This document shows positions 1-6,805 of a stretch of DNA of 10,193 bases, piece after piece. Origin of the DNA: Beijerinckiaceae bacterium (GTDB lineage Bacteria > Pseudomonadota > Alphaproteobacteria > Rhizobiales > Beijerinckiaceae). Position numbers and translations under genes: made by a program. Location: contig CANGOK010000102.1 in assembly GCA_947455285.1 (NCBI GenBank), forward strand, positions 1 to 10,193, written 5' to 3'. The notes beneath the pieces were generated by a model. That model was not told where the DNA came from, made no database searches, and saw only the letters and a program-made list of their open reading frames with translations. Within the stretch, counting starts at the first letter, position 1. Each line of letters opens with the position of its first letter.

Positions 1-806
1 GCGGTCTGTATAAAGCGGCCCGTCCCGCCAGCCTTGGCGAATGCGGCATGCCACAGCTTTGGCGTATCTGCGCCCCAGAACTGGTCGTTCGGGGCATAGA
101 GCCAAAGATTAGGAATTTTCGTTGTGCCGCCGTAAGTGCGATAAAGTTCAGTCAGAGCCTCGGGAAAGCAGCTTTTTCCGGGACGCTTTGTCGGGTTGCC
201 GCCCGCTCCGCCAGCAAAATTTATATAGCCCACGACGCCCGCGAGTTTGCGTGCAGCTACGGCGACGCTGGTAAGTCCGCCTACAGACTGGCCGACGAGA
301 ACGATCTTTTTATTGCTCACCCAAGCCTGCTGGCGCGTCCAGGTGAGAACAGCGGAAACGACGTCTGCTGAATTGCCGATGGCGCGCTCAAAGGCAGGCC
401 GGCCGCCACATTCACCGTTGTTGCCGATGCGCACGCCGCTATTTTCAATATCAGCCCCGCCTGTCGCGCCGTAGCCAGGCCTGATGGGCGCGACGACCGC
501 GAACCCTTTCCTTAACCAGTAGCTCACGTGCCCGCGTAGAACAGGATATTCGAGGGCTTTGCGATCTTCTTCGTTAGGCGCTCTGCCATGGGAAAAGATG
601 ATTACGGGAAATGGGCCTTCGCCTTGAGGTTTGAACACCTGCGTATGCACCTGCCATTCAACGCCAGCTGCTTGGGCAGGAATGCGCACGATCTGTGGAG
701 AAGGGTCATCAAGGGCCAGCGCCGGAAAATGCGCGATTACAAGCGCCAGTGACAAAGCGGAAAAAAGGGCGAGCCCGAAGCGCCGTTGGATGAATGAATA
801 AATCAT
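1..806 (-). CDS. Exported alpha/beta hydrolase (dienelactone hydrolase-like), 3' end cut by window edge
   Basis: The frame is open from an ATG at 804-806 to the window edge (268 residues, no stop), so the C-terminus is missing. Residues 1-31 look like a Sec signal peptide: Arg8-Arg9, a hydrophobic core (LALFSALSLALVIA) and a likely cut after ALA31, so the protein is probably periplasmic or secreted. The hydrolase core shows the oxyanion-type FSHGR at 71-75, PIRPGYGATGG at 107-117, and the nucleophile elbow GQSVGG with Ser174. Asp241 in YAPNDQFWG fits the acid of the triad; the histidine would lie outside the window. Substrate cannot be told; an esterase, lactone hydrolase or peptidase-like role is possible. 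The start is chosen because an ATG 11 bases upstream is out of frame and hits a stop at once; a weak GGGA lies ahead of it. Codons such as TTA, CTA, ATA, GTA, AGA and AGG appear here but are scarce in neighbours, which hints at a different origin. Confidence 0.85.
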   Translation of the reverse strand, partial: MIYSFIQRRFGLALFSALSLALVIAHFPALALDDPSPQIVRIPAQAAGVEWQVHTQVFKPQGEGPFPVIIFSHGRAPNEEDRKALEYPVLRGHVSYWLRKGFAVVAPIRPGYGATGGADIENSGVRIGNNGECGGRPAFERAIGNSADVVSAVLTWTRQQAWVSNKKIVLVGQSVGGLTSVAVAARKLAGVVGYINFAGGAGGNPTKRPGKSCFPEALTELYRTYGGTTKIPNLWLYAPNDQFWGADTPKLWHAAFAKAGGTGRFIQT

Positions 807-833
807 GATCGTCCCATGAATAAAATCGCATTT

Positions 834-857
834 AAAAAACGGGCCAACTCGTGCCCG
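834..857 (-). terminator. Hairpin plus T6, likely rho-independent terminator
   Basis: Read on the minus strand, CGGGC and GCCCG form a 5-bp GC stem around an 8-base loop, followed directly by six T (839 down to 834). It lies 77 bases past the stop of the cupin gene and 28 bases before the start of the hydrolase gene. It could end read-through from the cupin gene or, being just upstream of a start, act as an attenuator for the hydrolase. The stem is short, so the strength is uncertain. Confidence 0.5.
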
Positions 858-891
858 GTCGTCTGATAATATTTTTGATTCAACTTCATAA

Positions 892-920
892 TGGTGGGGC
901 TTATTTTCAAAGCCCCACCA
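892..920 (-). terminator. Perfect 11-bp inverted repeat, likely terminator of the cupin gene
   Basis: TGGTGGGGCTT (892-902) and AAGCCCCACCA (910-920) are exact reverse complements around a 7-base loop. The hairpin starts 13 bases past the cupin stop codon, which is typical terminator placement. On the minus strand it is followed only by TTAT rather than a real T tract, so it may work as a 3'-end stabiliser or together with the second hairpin at 834-857. Confidence 0.6.
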
Positions 921-933
921 CTTCATTTCAGTC

Positions 934-2163
934 TTAGAACACATCCCCCATGCCCTTGCCGTCTTCGACAGGGCCTTCGTAAAGCTCCGGCTCCATGCGC
1001 GTCTTGGCGCCTTCTCGAGCGAGGGTCTCTTCGAATTCGCGGCGCAGGGCCGGATCTTCTTCATGGTAGGGAATGGCCGAGCCGCCCTTCTTCAGGTCGA
1101 TCGCGCCATAGTCCATCAGCGCTTCGCCGGGCACGCCGGGCTTGCGCGAGCGCTGGTTATTGGCGCCGAACCATGCGGTGAGGCGCAGCGGGTCTTTCGA
1201 CACGCCGAAATGCTGGTGGAACCAGTCGCCAGACATGGGCGCCGCGCTGACCATTCCGCCGAATTCATAGTCCTGGCGCATGACCATGTCGGCCTTGCCG
1301 TCCTTCCAGGGCTGCGTGCCGAGGCCTTCCGGCCATGTATAGGTGTAGCCTTTGCCCTTCAGGCAGATCAGCACTGCGGCGGAGGCGTGTTTGTGCGCCT
1401 TCGAATAGCGTCCCGTCTCGTGCTGGCCGACCCACGAATAAAAGCGCTGGCCAGCCATGGACGGCTCCATGCGGCGGTAGCCGGGCGAGCGGCGGTTGTC
1501 GAGCGGCAGGTCGGCGGCCACCACATCAGGAATGAAGTTGGTGCGCTTCATGGCGAGGCCGCGAACGGGATCGGGCTCTATGTCTTCGCCGGGCTTGAAA
1601 TAGTCCTCATTGCCCGCATAGCGATCGGTGAAGTTGAAGGGGCAATCGAAGATGAAGCGCGGATTGTCGATGAGGTTCATGACATTCGGCGCCGTGGTGC
1701 CGCACAGGATGACGGCGGGCGAATTCGTCGCGTTCACGAAGCGATGGAAAGCATTGAGCGGGATTGAGAACAGCGAGCCCTTCTGCCATTCGAAGGTCTG
1801 CTTCTTGGCCTGACCTTCCTGCCAGACTTCGGTGGAGCCGCGCCCTTCCACCACGAAGCAGATCTTCTCATAGAGATGGCGTTCGATGTTCAGCGCGCCG
1901 CCGGCGGGCACTTCCACGACATATTTGCCCCAGAGGCCTTCTGTGCCGAAGAGCTGGATATAGGTGCCGCGTCCGCCGAGCCGCTTCCACGGCGCCATGG
2001 GCAGATCGAGAACCGTGCGGCAGCCGATGCTGCGATAGACCGGAATGCCTTCGGCTTCCATGAAGCGGTCATAGGGCATCGCCGGGCGACTGAACTTCCC
2101 GTGGCCCGCGTTTTCGCCGGCTTTCGGCTCGTGCCAATGTTTTGCGAGTTCGTCATGTGGCAT
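934..2163 (-). CDS. Two-cupin protein, gentisate 1,2-dioxygenase-like
   Basis: The protein has 409 residues and two cupin domains (about 75-160 and 240-335), so it resembles the bicupin family of gentisate, salicylate and 1-hydroxy-2-naphthoate dioxygenases, non-haem Fe(II) enzymes that open aromatic rings with O2. The second cupin has H257-K-H259 in the arrangement seen in gentisate enzymes (no Glu after it), then WFHQHFG with His316/His318, giving a plausible three-His metal site. The first cupin keeps His96, Glu99 and His140 but has Glu94 where the first His of HxH is expected. No signal peptide is seen; it should be cytoplasmic. The start at 2163 has GGGAGG 5 bases upstream; an open extension further upstream would run into sua5 and is not used. 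It follows sua5 after 46 bases on the same strand and may share its transcript. Substrate is unknown; a non-dioxygenase cupin role is possible. Confidence 0.85.
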   Translation of the reverse strand: MPHDELAKHWHEPKAGENAGHGKFSRPAMPYDRFMEAEGIPVYRSIGCRTVLDLPMAPWKRLGGRGTYIQLFGTEGLWGKYVVEVPAGGALNIERHLYEKICFVVEGRGSTEVWQEGQAKKQTFEWQKGSLFSIPLNAFHRFVNATNSPAVILCGTTAPNVMNLIDNPRFIFDCPFNFTDRYAGNEDYFKPGEDIEPDPVRGLAMKRTNFIPDVVAADLPLDNRRSPGYRRMEPSMAGQRFYSWVGQHETGRYSKAHKHASAAVLICLKGKGYTYTWPEGLGTQPWKDGKADMVMRQDYEFGGMVSAAPMSGDWFHQHFGVSKDPLRLTAWFGANNQRSRKPGVPGEALMDYGAIDLKKGGSAIPYHEEDPALRREFEETLAREGAKTRMEPELYEGPVEDGKGMGDVF

Positions 2164-2168
2164 GGAAT

Positions 2169-2174
2169 CCTCCC
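2169..2174 (-). promoter_or_regulatory. Ribosome binding site of the two-cupin gene
   Basis: GGGAGG on the minus strand, 5 bases before the ATG at 2163. It decides the start against a longer open frame reaching 2370, which would overlap the end of sua5. Confidence 0.8.
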
Positions 2175-2209
2175 TGGTTGGATTTGAGTTTAGGCGAGAG
2201 GATGCGCGC

Positions 2210-3190
2210 TCACAAGTCGCGCGGCGCTGCGGCGCGCGCCAGGCGGTCGTTGATGGCCTCGCCAAGCCCTTCTTTCGGTACGCTCGCCACGAGAATCCGG
2301 GCGGCGCCGCTCGCGTCGAGTTGTCGCAAGGCGTCGAATAATCGGGCGGCGGCTTCGAGGAGGTCGCCACCTTCGGACAGATCCACGCGCATCATGCAAG
2401 GTTCGCCCGCGAGTTGCCGGTGGAAGTCCAGAATCGCGGCGTCCGCCGCTCCTTTTCCGGCCTCCAGCATGACGGCGCTATGGGGGGCGTAATGGGATTG
2501 CAACATGCCCGGCGCGATCACCGCGCCGCTCGCTTCCTCCACCGGCAGCGCGCGGCCCAGAACGGCCTCGATGGCCTGCCGGGTCACGCCGCCCGGCCGC
2601 AGGATGCGCGGTTCACCATCAAGGCAGGCGACGATGGTGGATTCAACGCCCACCTGCGTCGCGCCTCCATCGAGGATCGCCTCCATGCGCCCGTCGAGAT
2701 CGCCGGCCACATGGTCGGCCCGGGTGGGGCTCACGCGTCCCGAGCGATTGGCTGAGGGCGCAGCCACGGGCTTGCCCACAGCCTTCAGCAAGGCGAGCGC
2801 CACGGGATGATCGGGCACGCGAAGGCCAATGCTGTCGAGCCCCGCGCGGGCGAGGGTCGAGACCGAGCCCGTCGGCGCGACGGGAACGACAAGGGTGAGC
2901 GGCCCCGGCCAGAAGGCTTGCGCCAGCGCCCGCGCTTGCGCGTTGAAAATCCCTTCGCTCTCCGCCGCCGCAAGATCGGCCACATGGGCGATCAGCGGAT
3001 TGAAGGAGGGCCGGCCCTTTGCTGCGTAGATTCGGGCCACGGCCTCGCCATCGGTGGCGTCCGCGCCGAGCCCATAGACCGTCTCCGTCGGAAAGGCGAC
3101 GAGACCGCCCTTGGCGAGGGTCTGCGCGGCCTCGGTCAGACCCTCGGGTGCGGTGAGGTGGCGCGTGGCGATGTTAGACGGCAGTTGCAT
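2210..3190 (-). CDS. sua5: L-threonylcarbamoyladenylate synthase, two-domain Sua5 type
   Basis: The enzyme makes threonylcarbamoyl-AMP from threonine, bicarbonate and ATP, the first step of the universal t6A37 modification of ANN-decoding tRNAs; TsaB/TsaD-type proteins then transfer it to tRNA. The protein has 326 residues from this start. The YrdC-like domain (about 15-205) shows FPTETVYGLGADA (33-45), KGRPSFNPL (58-66), WPGPLTLV (94-101), GLRVPDHPVA (122-131) and PSANRSGRVSPT (145-156). STIVACLDGEPRILRPGG (184-201) leads to the C-terminal Sua5 domain, with SHYAPHS at 232-238. The two-domain layout separates Sua5 from short TsaC/YrdC. An in-frame ATG at 3244 would add 18 residues unlike the family; I prefer 3190, though neither start has a well-placed Shine-Dalgarno sequence. 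It is divergent from the acyl-CoA dehydrogenase gene. Confidence 0.95.
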   Translation of the reverse strand: MQLPSNIATRHLTAPEGLTEAAQTLAKGGLVAFPTETVYGLGADATDGEAVARIYAAKGRPSFNPLIAHVADLAAAESEGIFNAQARALAQAFWPGPLTLVVPVAPTGSVSTLARAGLDSIGLRVPDHPVALALLKAVGKPVAAPSANRSGRVSPTRADHVAGDLDGRMEAILDGGATQVGVESTIVACLDGEPRILRPGGVTRQAIEAVLGRALPVEEASGAVIAPGMLQSHYAPHSAVMLEAGKGAADAAILDFHRQLAGEPCMMRVDLSEGGDLLEAAARLFDALRQLDASGAARILVASVPKEGLGEAINDRLARAAAPRDL

Positions 3191-3311
3191 TGCGGCGCGG
3201 CGGCCTTTGCCTGAGAATTGGTTGAGGAGCCCAGCGGCTCCCATCCTTCATAGCCGCAAGCGAAGGGCCGGGCCAAGCATCTCCTGAGCGCCCGCCTTTT
3301 TGGAGTTCGAG
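3191..3311. other. Divergent intergenic region between sua5 and the acyl-CoA dehydrogenase gene
   Basis: This 121-base gap should hold the promoters of both directions, but I see no convincing -35/-10 pair. It contains one perfect hairpin, GGAGCC (3226-3231), loop CAGC, GGCTCC (3236-3241), and a GGGCCGGGCC run near 3266-3275. The role of the hairpin, if any, is unknown; it would lie in the sua5 leader or in an N-terminal extension if the 3244 start is used. Confidence 0.4.
3302..3305 (+). promoter_or_regulatory. Ribosome binding site of the acyl-CoA dehydrogenase gene
   Basis: GGAG, 6 bases before the ATG at 3312. It favours this ATG over the in-frame TTG at 3300, which overlaps the GGAG itself. 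Confidence 0.75.
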
Positions 3312-5069
3312 ATGACATTTCGCGCGCCAGTCGATGATCTGCTGTTCGTGATGACCCATGGCGCCGGCCTTGGGAAGGGACTGGAAGAGGGCATCTATCC
3401 CGATCTTGACGATGGCATGGCCGCCACCCTGCTGGAGGAAGCCGGCAAATTCGCCGAATCCGTCCTCGCCCCGCTGAACAGAAGCGGCGACACCCACGGG
3501 GCGAAGCTTGAGAATGGCGTCGTGACCACTGCGCCCGGCTGGATCGAAGCCTATGGCCATTGGCGCGATGGCGGATGGAACGGCGTCTGCGCCCCGGCCG
3601 AATATGGCGGCATGGGCCTGCCGCATCTCCTGCAAGCCGCCTGCCTCGACATGTGGAATGGGGCGAACATGGCCTTCACCCTCGCGCCCCTCCTCACCTT
3701 CGGCGCCATCGACGCGTTGGTGGAGCATGGCTCGGACGAACTCAGGGAGCGTTGGCTCGGAAAGCTCATCACCGGCGAATGGAACGCCACGATGAATCTC
3801 ACGGAGCCGCAGGCGGGGTCTGATCTCGCCGCCCTGCGCGCCCGCGCCGAGCCTGTGGCGGACGGAACCTATCGCGTCTTCGGCCAGAAGATCTTCATCA
3901 CCTATGGCGAGCACGACATGACGCACAATATCGTCCATCTCGTGCTGGCCCGCCTGCCGGATGCGCCTGCGGGCACGCGCGGCATTTCGCTCTTCCTTGT
4001 GCCGAAAATCCTGCCCAATGGCGCTCGTAACGACCTGCGCTGCACGGGGCTTGAGCACAAGATGGGCATCCATGGCTCGCCTACCGCCTCCATGTCCTTT
4101 GGCGATAACGAGGGGGCGATTGGCTGGCTCATCGGTGAGGAAAACCGCGGCCTCGCCTGCATGTTCACCATGATGAACGCGGCGCGTCTCGCCGTGGGCC
4201 TGCAGGGCGTTGGCATTGGCGAGCGCGCCTTCCAGCAGGCGCTCGCCTTCGCCAGCGAGCGCCGGCAGGGTAAGTCCGAGCGCCACAAGGGCGCGGGCAT
4301 GTCGCCGATCCTCCATCATCCCGATGTGCGGCGCATGTTGATGACCATGAAGGCGCTGACCCAGGCCGCCCGCGTCATCTGCTACATGACGGCGGATTCG
4401 CTTGATCGCGCCCAGCGTCTTCCTGATGCGGATGCGCGGCAGGCCGCGAGCGAACGCGCGGGCCTCTTGACGCCGATCGCCAAGGCCTTCTCCTCCGACA
4501 TCGGCAGCGAGGTCGCCTCGCTCGGCGTGCAGATCCATGGCGGCATGGGCTTCATCGAGGAGACCGGCGCCGCCCAGCATCTGCGCGACGCGCGCATCGC
4601 CGCCATCTACGAGGGCACCAACGGCATTCAGGCGATGGACCTCGTCTTGCGTAAGCTCGGTCTTTCCGGCGGCGCCGCCATGCGCCGGGAAATTGCGGAT
4701 ATGCGCGGCGTGATCGACGAGGCCAAGGCGGCTGGCGGGGCTTTCGAGGCCATGGCTGCGCCGCTCGCTGGGGCGGTCGATGCGCTGGAGCGCTCGGTCT
4801 CCGCCCTTGGCGCAGCTTCGGCCGAAGTGGCGGGAGCGAGCGCGACGCCGTTCCTCAGGCTCTTCGCACTGGCGCGCGGCGGCACGGGTCTTGCCATGCT
4901 CGCGTTTGCGGCGGTTCGGGAGGATGCTTCCGATCCCGCAGGGCGCGTCACCCTCGCCCAATTCTTCGCGCAGAACGTGGCGTCGGGGGCGGGCGCGCTG
5001 GAAACGGCTATTATTCATGGCTATGAGTCCGTTCTTAATTCGGACGCCGCGCTGGGGATCGCGCCTTAA
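3312..5069 (+). CDS. Acyl-CoA dehydrogenase, long DmdC/FadE5-like type
   Basis: An FAD flavoenzyme of 585 residues that should form the alpha-beta double bond of an acyl-CoA and pass electrons to electron-transfer flavoprotein. The length is that of the DmdC/FadE5 group (about 590-600) rather than classical 380-residue enzymes; the extra C-terminal part (about 455-585) is the added helical domain of this group. Visible motifs are MNLTEPQAGSDL (161-172) for FAD/substrate binding, KIFITYGEHD (193-202), GLEHKMGIHGSPT (246-258), QIHGGMGFIEE (407-417) and IYEGTNGIQAMDL (432-444) with the catalytic Glu434. No signal peptide is seen. It is the first of three plus-strand genes; the next starts 40 bases later. 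The natural substrate could be 3-methylthiopropanoyl-CoA, a fatty acyl-CoA or another branched or aromatic acyl-CoA; the neighbours do not include other DMSP genes, so the dmdC name is not given. Confidence 0.93.
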   Translation: MTFRAPVDDLLFVMTHGAGLGKGLEEGIYPDLDDGMAATLLEEAGKFAESVLAPLNRSGDTHGAKLENGVVTTAPGWIEAYGHWRDGGWNGVCAPAEYGGMGLPHLLQAACLDMWNGANMAFTLAPLLTFGAIDALVEHGSDELRERWLGKLITGEWNATMNLTEPQAGSDLAALRARAEPVADGTYRVFGQKIFITYGEHDMTHNIVHLVLARLPDAPAGTRGISLFLVPKILPNGARNDLRCTGLEHKMGIHGSPTASMSFGDNEGAIGWLIGEENRGLACMFTMMNAARLAVGLQGVGIGERAFQQALAFASERRQGKSERHKGAGMSPILHHPDVRRMLMTMKALTQAARVICYMTADSLDRAQRLPDADARQAASERAGLLTPIAKAFSSDIGSEVASLGVQIHGGMGFIEETGAAQHLRDARIAAIYEGTNGIQAMDLVLRKLGLSGGAAMRREIADMRGVIDEAKAAGGAFEAMAAPLAGAVDALERSVSALGAASAEVAGASATPFLRLFALARGGTGLAMLAFAAVREDASDPAGRVTLAQFFAQNVASGAGALETAIIHGYESVLNSDAALGIAP

Positions 5070-5095
5070 TCTCCAAAGCGGATGGCTGCGTCGCT

Positions 5096-5101
5096 GAGGG
5101 G
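5096..5101 (+). promoter_or_regulatory. Ribosome binding site of the SDR gene
   Basis: GAGGGG, 8 bases before the ATG at 5110 (5 bases before the adjacent TTG at 5107). It supports translation starting at this point of the gap between the two genes. Confidence 0.65.
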
Positions 5102-5109
5102 ACTGGTTG

Positions 5110-6015
5110 ATGACTGACACTGAGAGCGGCGAGCTTGAGAACGTCGAAACCCTGAGCGGCAAGACGGTCTTCATCACCGGCGCCTCGCGCGGCATCGGGC
5201 TCGCTATCGCGCTGCGGGCTGCTCAGGACGGCGCCAATGTGGTGATCGCCGCGCGCAGCACCGAGCATAACCCCAAGCTCCCCGGCACCATTTTCAGCGC
5301 CGCTGCTGAAGTCGAAGCGGCGGGCGGCGTCGCCCTGCCTTTGCGCGTCGATCTGCGTGATGAGGCGCAGGTGCGTGCGGCTCTCGCTGAAACCGCCAAG
5401 CGCTTCGGCGGCATCGACATCGTCGTGAACAACGCCGCAGCCATGGCGCTCGCCGATACGCGCCACATCGACATGGCGCGCTTTGACATGATGCATCAGG
5501 TGAATGTGCGCGGCGCCTTCATGGCCTCGAAATTCGCGCTGCCATTTCTGGAGCGCGCCCCCAATCCGCATATCCTGATGATCGCGCCGCCGCTCGATTT
5601 GCGCGAGAAATTTTTCGCCGGCCACATGGCCTTCTCCATGTCGAAATTCGGCATGAGCATGATGGCGATGGGCCTCAACGCCGAGTTGCGGAGCAAGGGC
5701 GTGGCTGTGAATACTCTGTGGCCGCGCAGCCTGATCTCAACAAGCGGAATCCCTGAGTCGGCGGAAGGGCAGGATAATCTGCGCGCCTCGCGCAAGCCCG
5801 AGATCATGGCCGACGCCGCGCATCTCATCCTGACGAAGGAAGCCAAGAATTTCACTGGTCGGTATCTCATCGACGAGCTTCTGCTCGCCGAAAACGGCGA
5901 GACGGATTTCGCACGATACGCCATCGATGAAGAGGCTGCGCTTGCGTTGGGATTCCTGTCGACCTCGCGTGCGCCCAAGCTCGCCATCGCGGCGCCTGTC
6001 GAAGATCCCGCCTGA
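5110..6015 (+). CDS. HSDL2-like short-chain dehydrogenase/reductase lacking the catalytic Ser and Tyr
   Basis: The protein has 301 residues with a Rossmann SDR fold: TGASRGIG (23-30) for NAD(P) binding, VDLRDE (80-85), NNAA (107-110) and VNVRG with Asn132. The pattern over the whole length, including HNPKLPGTIFSAA (53-65), VNTLWPRS (200-207) and the C-terminal TGRYLIDE (249-256), matches the hydroxysteroid dehydrogenase-like protein 2 group. In classical SDRs catalysis uses Asn-Ser-Tyr-Lys. Here the Ser position is Ala159 (MIAPPLD) and the Tyr of YxxxK is Phe175 (AFSMSK), while Asn132 and Lys179 remain. The reading frame is intact, so this is not simple decay; the protein may bind a dinucleotide or acyl ligand without normal redox chemistry, or use another mechanism. 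GAGGGG at 5096-5101 serves the ATG at 5110; a TTG directly before it would add one residue. It lies between the acyl-CoA dehydrogenase and SRAP genes, probably in one transcript. Confidence 0.9.
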   Translation: MTDTESGELENVETLSGKTVFITGASRGIGLAIALRAAQDGANVVIAARSTEHNPKLPGTIFSAAAEVEAAGGVALPLRVDLRDEAQVRAALAETAKRFGGIDIVVNNAAAMALADTRHIDMARFDMMHQVNVRGAFMASKFALPFLERAPNPHILMIAPPLDLREKFFAGHMAFSMSKFGMSMMAMGLNAELRSKGVAVNTLWPRSLISTSGIPESAEGQDNLRASRKPEIMADAAHLILTKEAKNFTGRYLIDELLLAENGETDFARYAIDEEAALALGFLSTSRAPKLAIAAPVEDPA

Positions 6016-6031
6016 AGCCTATATTGCGACC

Positions 6032-6805
6032 ATGTGTGGACGCATCGCCATAACCCTGCCGCCGCAGGCCATTCGCGCCTTCTTCGCTTATGCGGAGCAG
6101 CCGAATTTCCCGCCGCGCTACAATGTCGCCCCGACGCAGCCCGTGCCCGTCGTCCAGATGCACCGCGAGCCCGGCGGCGAGCGCAAGCAGCGGCATTTCG
6201 TGCTGGTGCGCTGGGGCTTCCTGCCCGGCTTCGTGAAAGACCCCAAGGATTATCCTCTGGTCGTCAATGCGCGGGCGGAGACGCTTGCTGAGAAGCCCAG
6301 CTTTCGCAACGCGCTCAAGCGTCGTCGCTGCATCTTCATCGCCGACGCCTTTTATGAATGGCGCAGGCCCGCAGAGGGCAAGCGCAAGGGCGCGCCGCCC
6401 GCGCAGCCCTTCCTGATCCGCCGCCGCGATGGGGCGCCCATGGCCATCGCGGGCCTGTGGGAGACATGGACGGGGCCGGATGGCGAAGAGGTCGACACCG
6501 CCTGCATCGTCACCACCTTCGCCAATGGCCCGATCTCGGCCATTCATCACCGGATGCCGGTGATCCTTGAGCCGGAGGATTTCGACACATGGCTCGATTG
6601 CGAGGCCCATGACGTCGATGAAGCCTCAAGCCTCATGCGCCCTGCCGATGACGATGTGCTGGAGTTCTGGCCGATCTCCACCGCCGTCAACAAGGTGGCG
6701 AATGACGGGCCTGAACTGATGGAGCGCACCGAGGAGATCGAACACACGCCGCCTGCGCCGAAGAAGGCTGTGATGCCTTCGGCGCAGGGGGATTTGTTTG
6801 GCTGA
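6032..6805 (+). CDS. SRAP domain protein (HMCES/YedK type), abasic-site DNA-protein crosslinker
   Basis: SRAP proteins bind single-stranded DNA with an abasic site and trap it through a thiazolidine link to the N-terminal Cys, which shields forks from strand breaks. The protein has 257 residues and starts MCGR, so Cys2 becomes the N-terminus after Met removal. Other active-site residues known from YedK/HMCES are present: Asn79 in VVNARAET, Glu109 in FYEW, and His172 in HHRMP. YNVAPTQ (30-36) and RWGFLPGF (60-67) are also typical. The need for Cys at position 2 fixes the start; a longer open frame from 5927 overlaps the SDR gene and is rejected. No strong Shine-Dalgarno is visible, and the gene starts 16 bases after the SDR stop, so translational coupling is possible. 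The tail after about 235 is Pro/Ala/Lys-rich and ends in QGDLFG (252-257), which fits a sliding-clamp binding peptide. Confidence 0.95.
   Translation: MCGRIAITLPPQAIRAFFAYAEQPNFPPRYNVAPTQPVPVVQMHREPGGERKQRHFVLVRWGFLPGFVKDPKDYPLVVNARAETLAEKPSFRNALKRRRCIFIADAFYEWRRPAEGKRKGAPPAQPFLIRRRDGAPMAIAGLWETWTGPDGEEVDTACIVTTFANGPISAIHHRMPVILEPEDFDTWLDCEAHDVDEASSLMRPADDDVLEFWPISTAVNKVANDGPELMERTEEIEHTPPAPKKAVMPSAQGDLFG

Noticed and set aside
819..847. TTGGCC-17-TTTATT as a promoter of the hydrolase gene
   Set aside because: Each box matches only four of six consensus positions, the -35 overlaps the terminator-like stem, and the start of transcription would fall almost on the start codon.
2164..2370. Longer N-terminus of the two-cupin protein
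   Set aside because: It would overlap the end of sua5 and encodes a low-complexity Arg/Ala/Pro stretch; the ATG at 2163 has a strong GGGAGG.
3191..3244. ATG at 3244 as the start of sua5
   Set aside because: The 18 extra residues do not look like the family N-terminus, and the GAAGG before it is too close to the ATG. It stays possible because the 3190 start also lacks a good ribosome binding site.
3174..5195. A 673-codon open frame on the minus strand, opposite the acyl-CoA dehydrogenase gene
   Set aside because: It is antisense to a clear enzyme with all its motifs, and its composition is rich in Arg, His, Gly and Ala without recognisable domains, as expected for the shadow of a GC-rich gene.
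5927..6031. Longer N-terminus of the SRAP protein
   Set aside because: The SRAP active site needs Cys at position 2, which is met only by the ATG at 6032; the extension lies inside the SDR gene.
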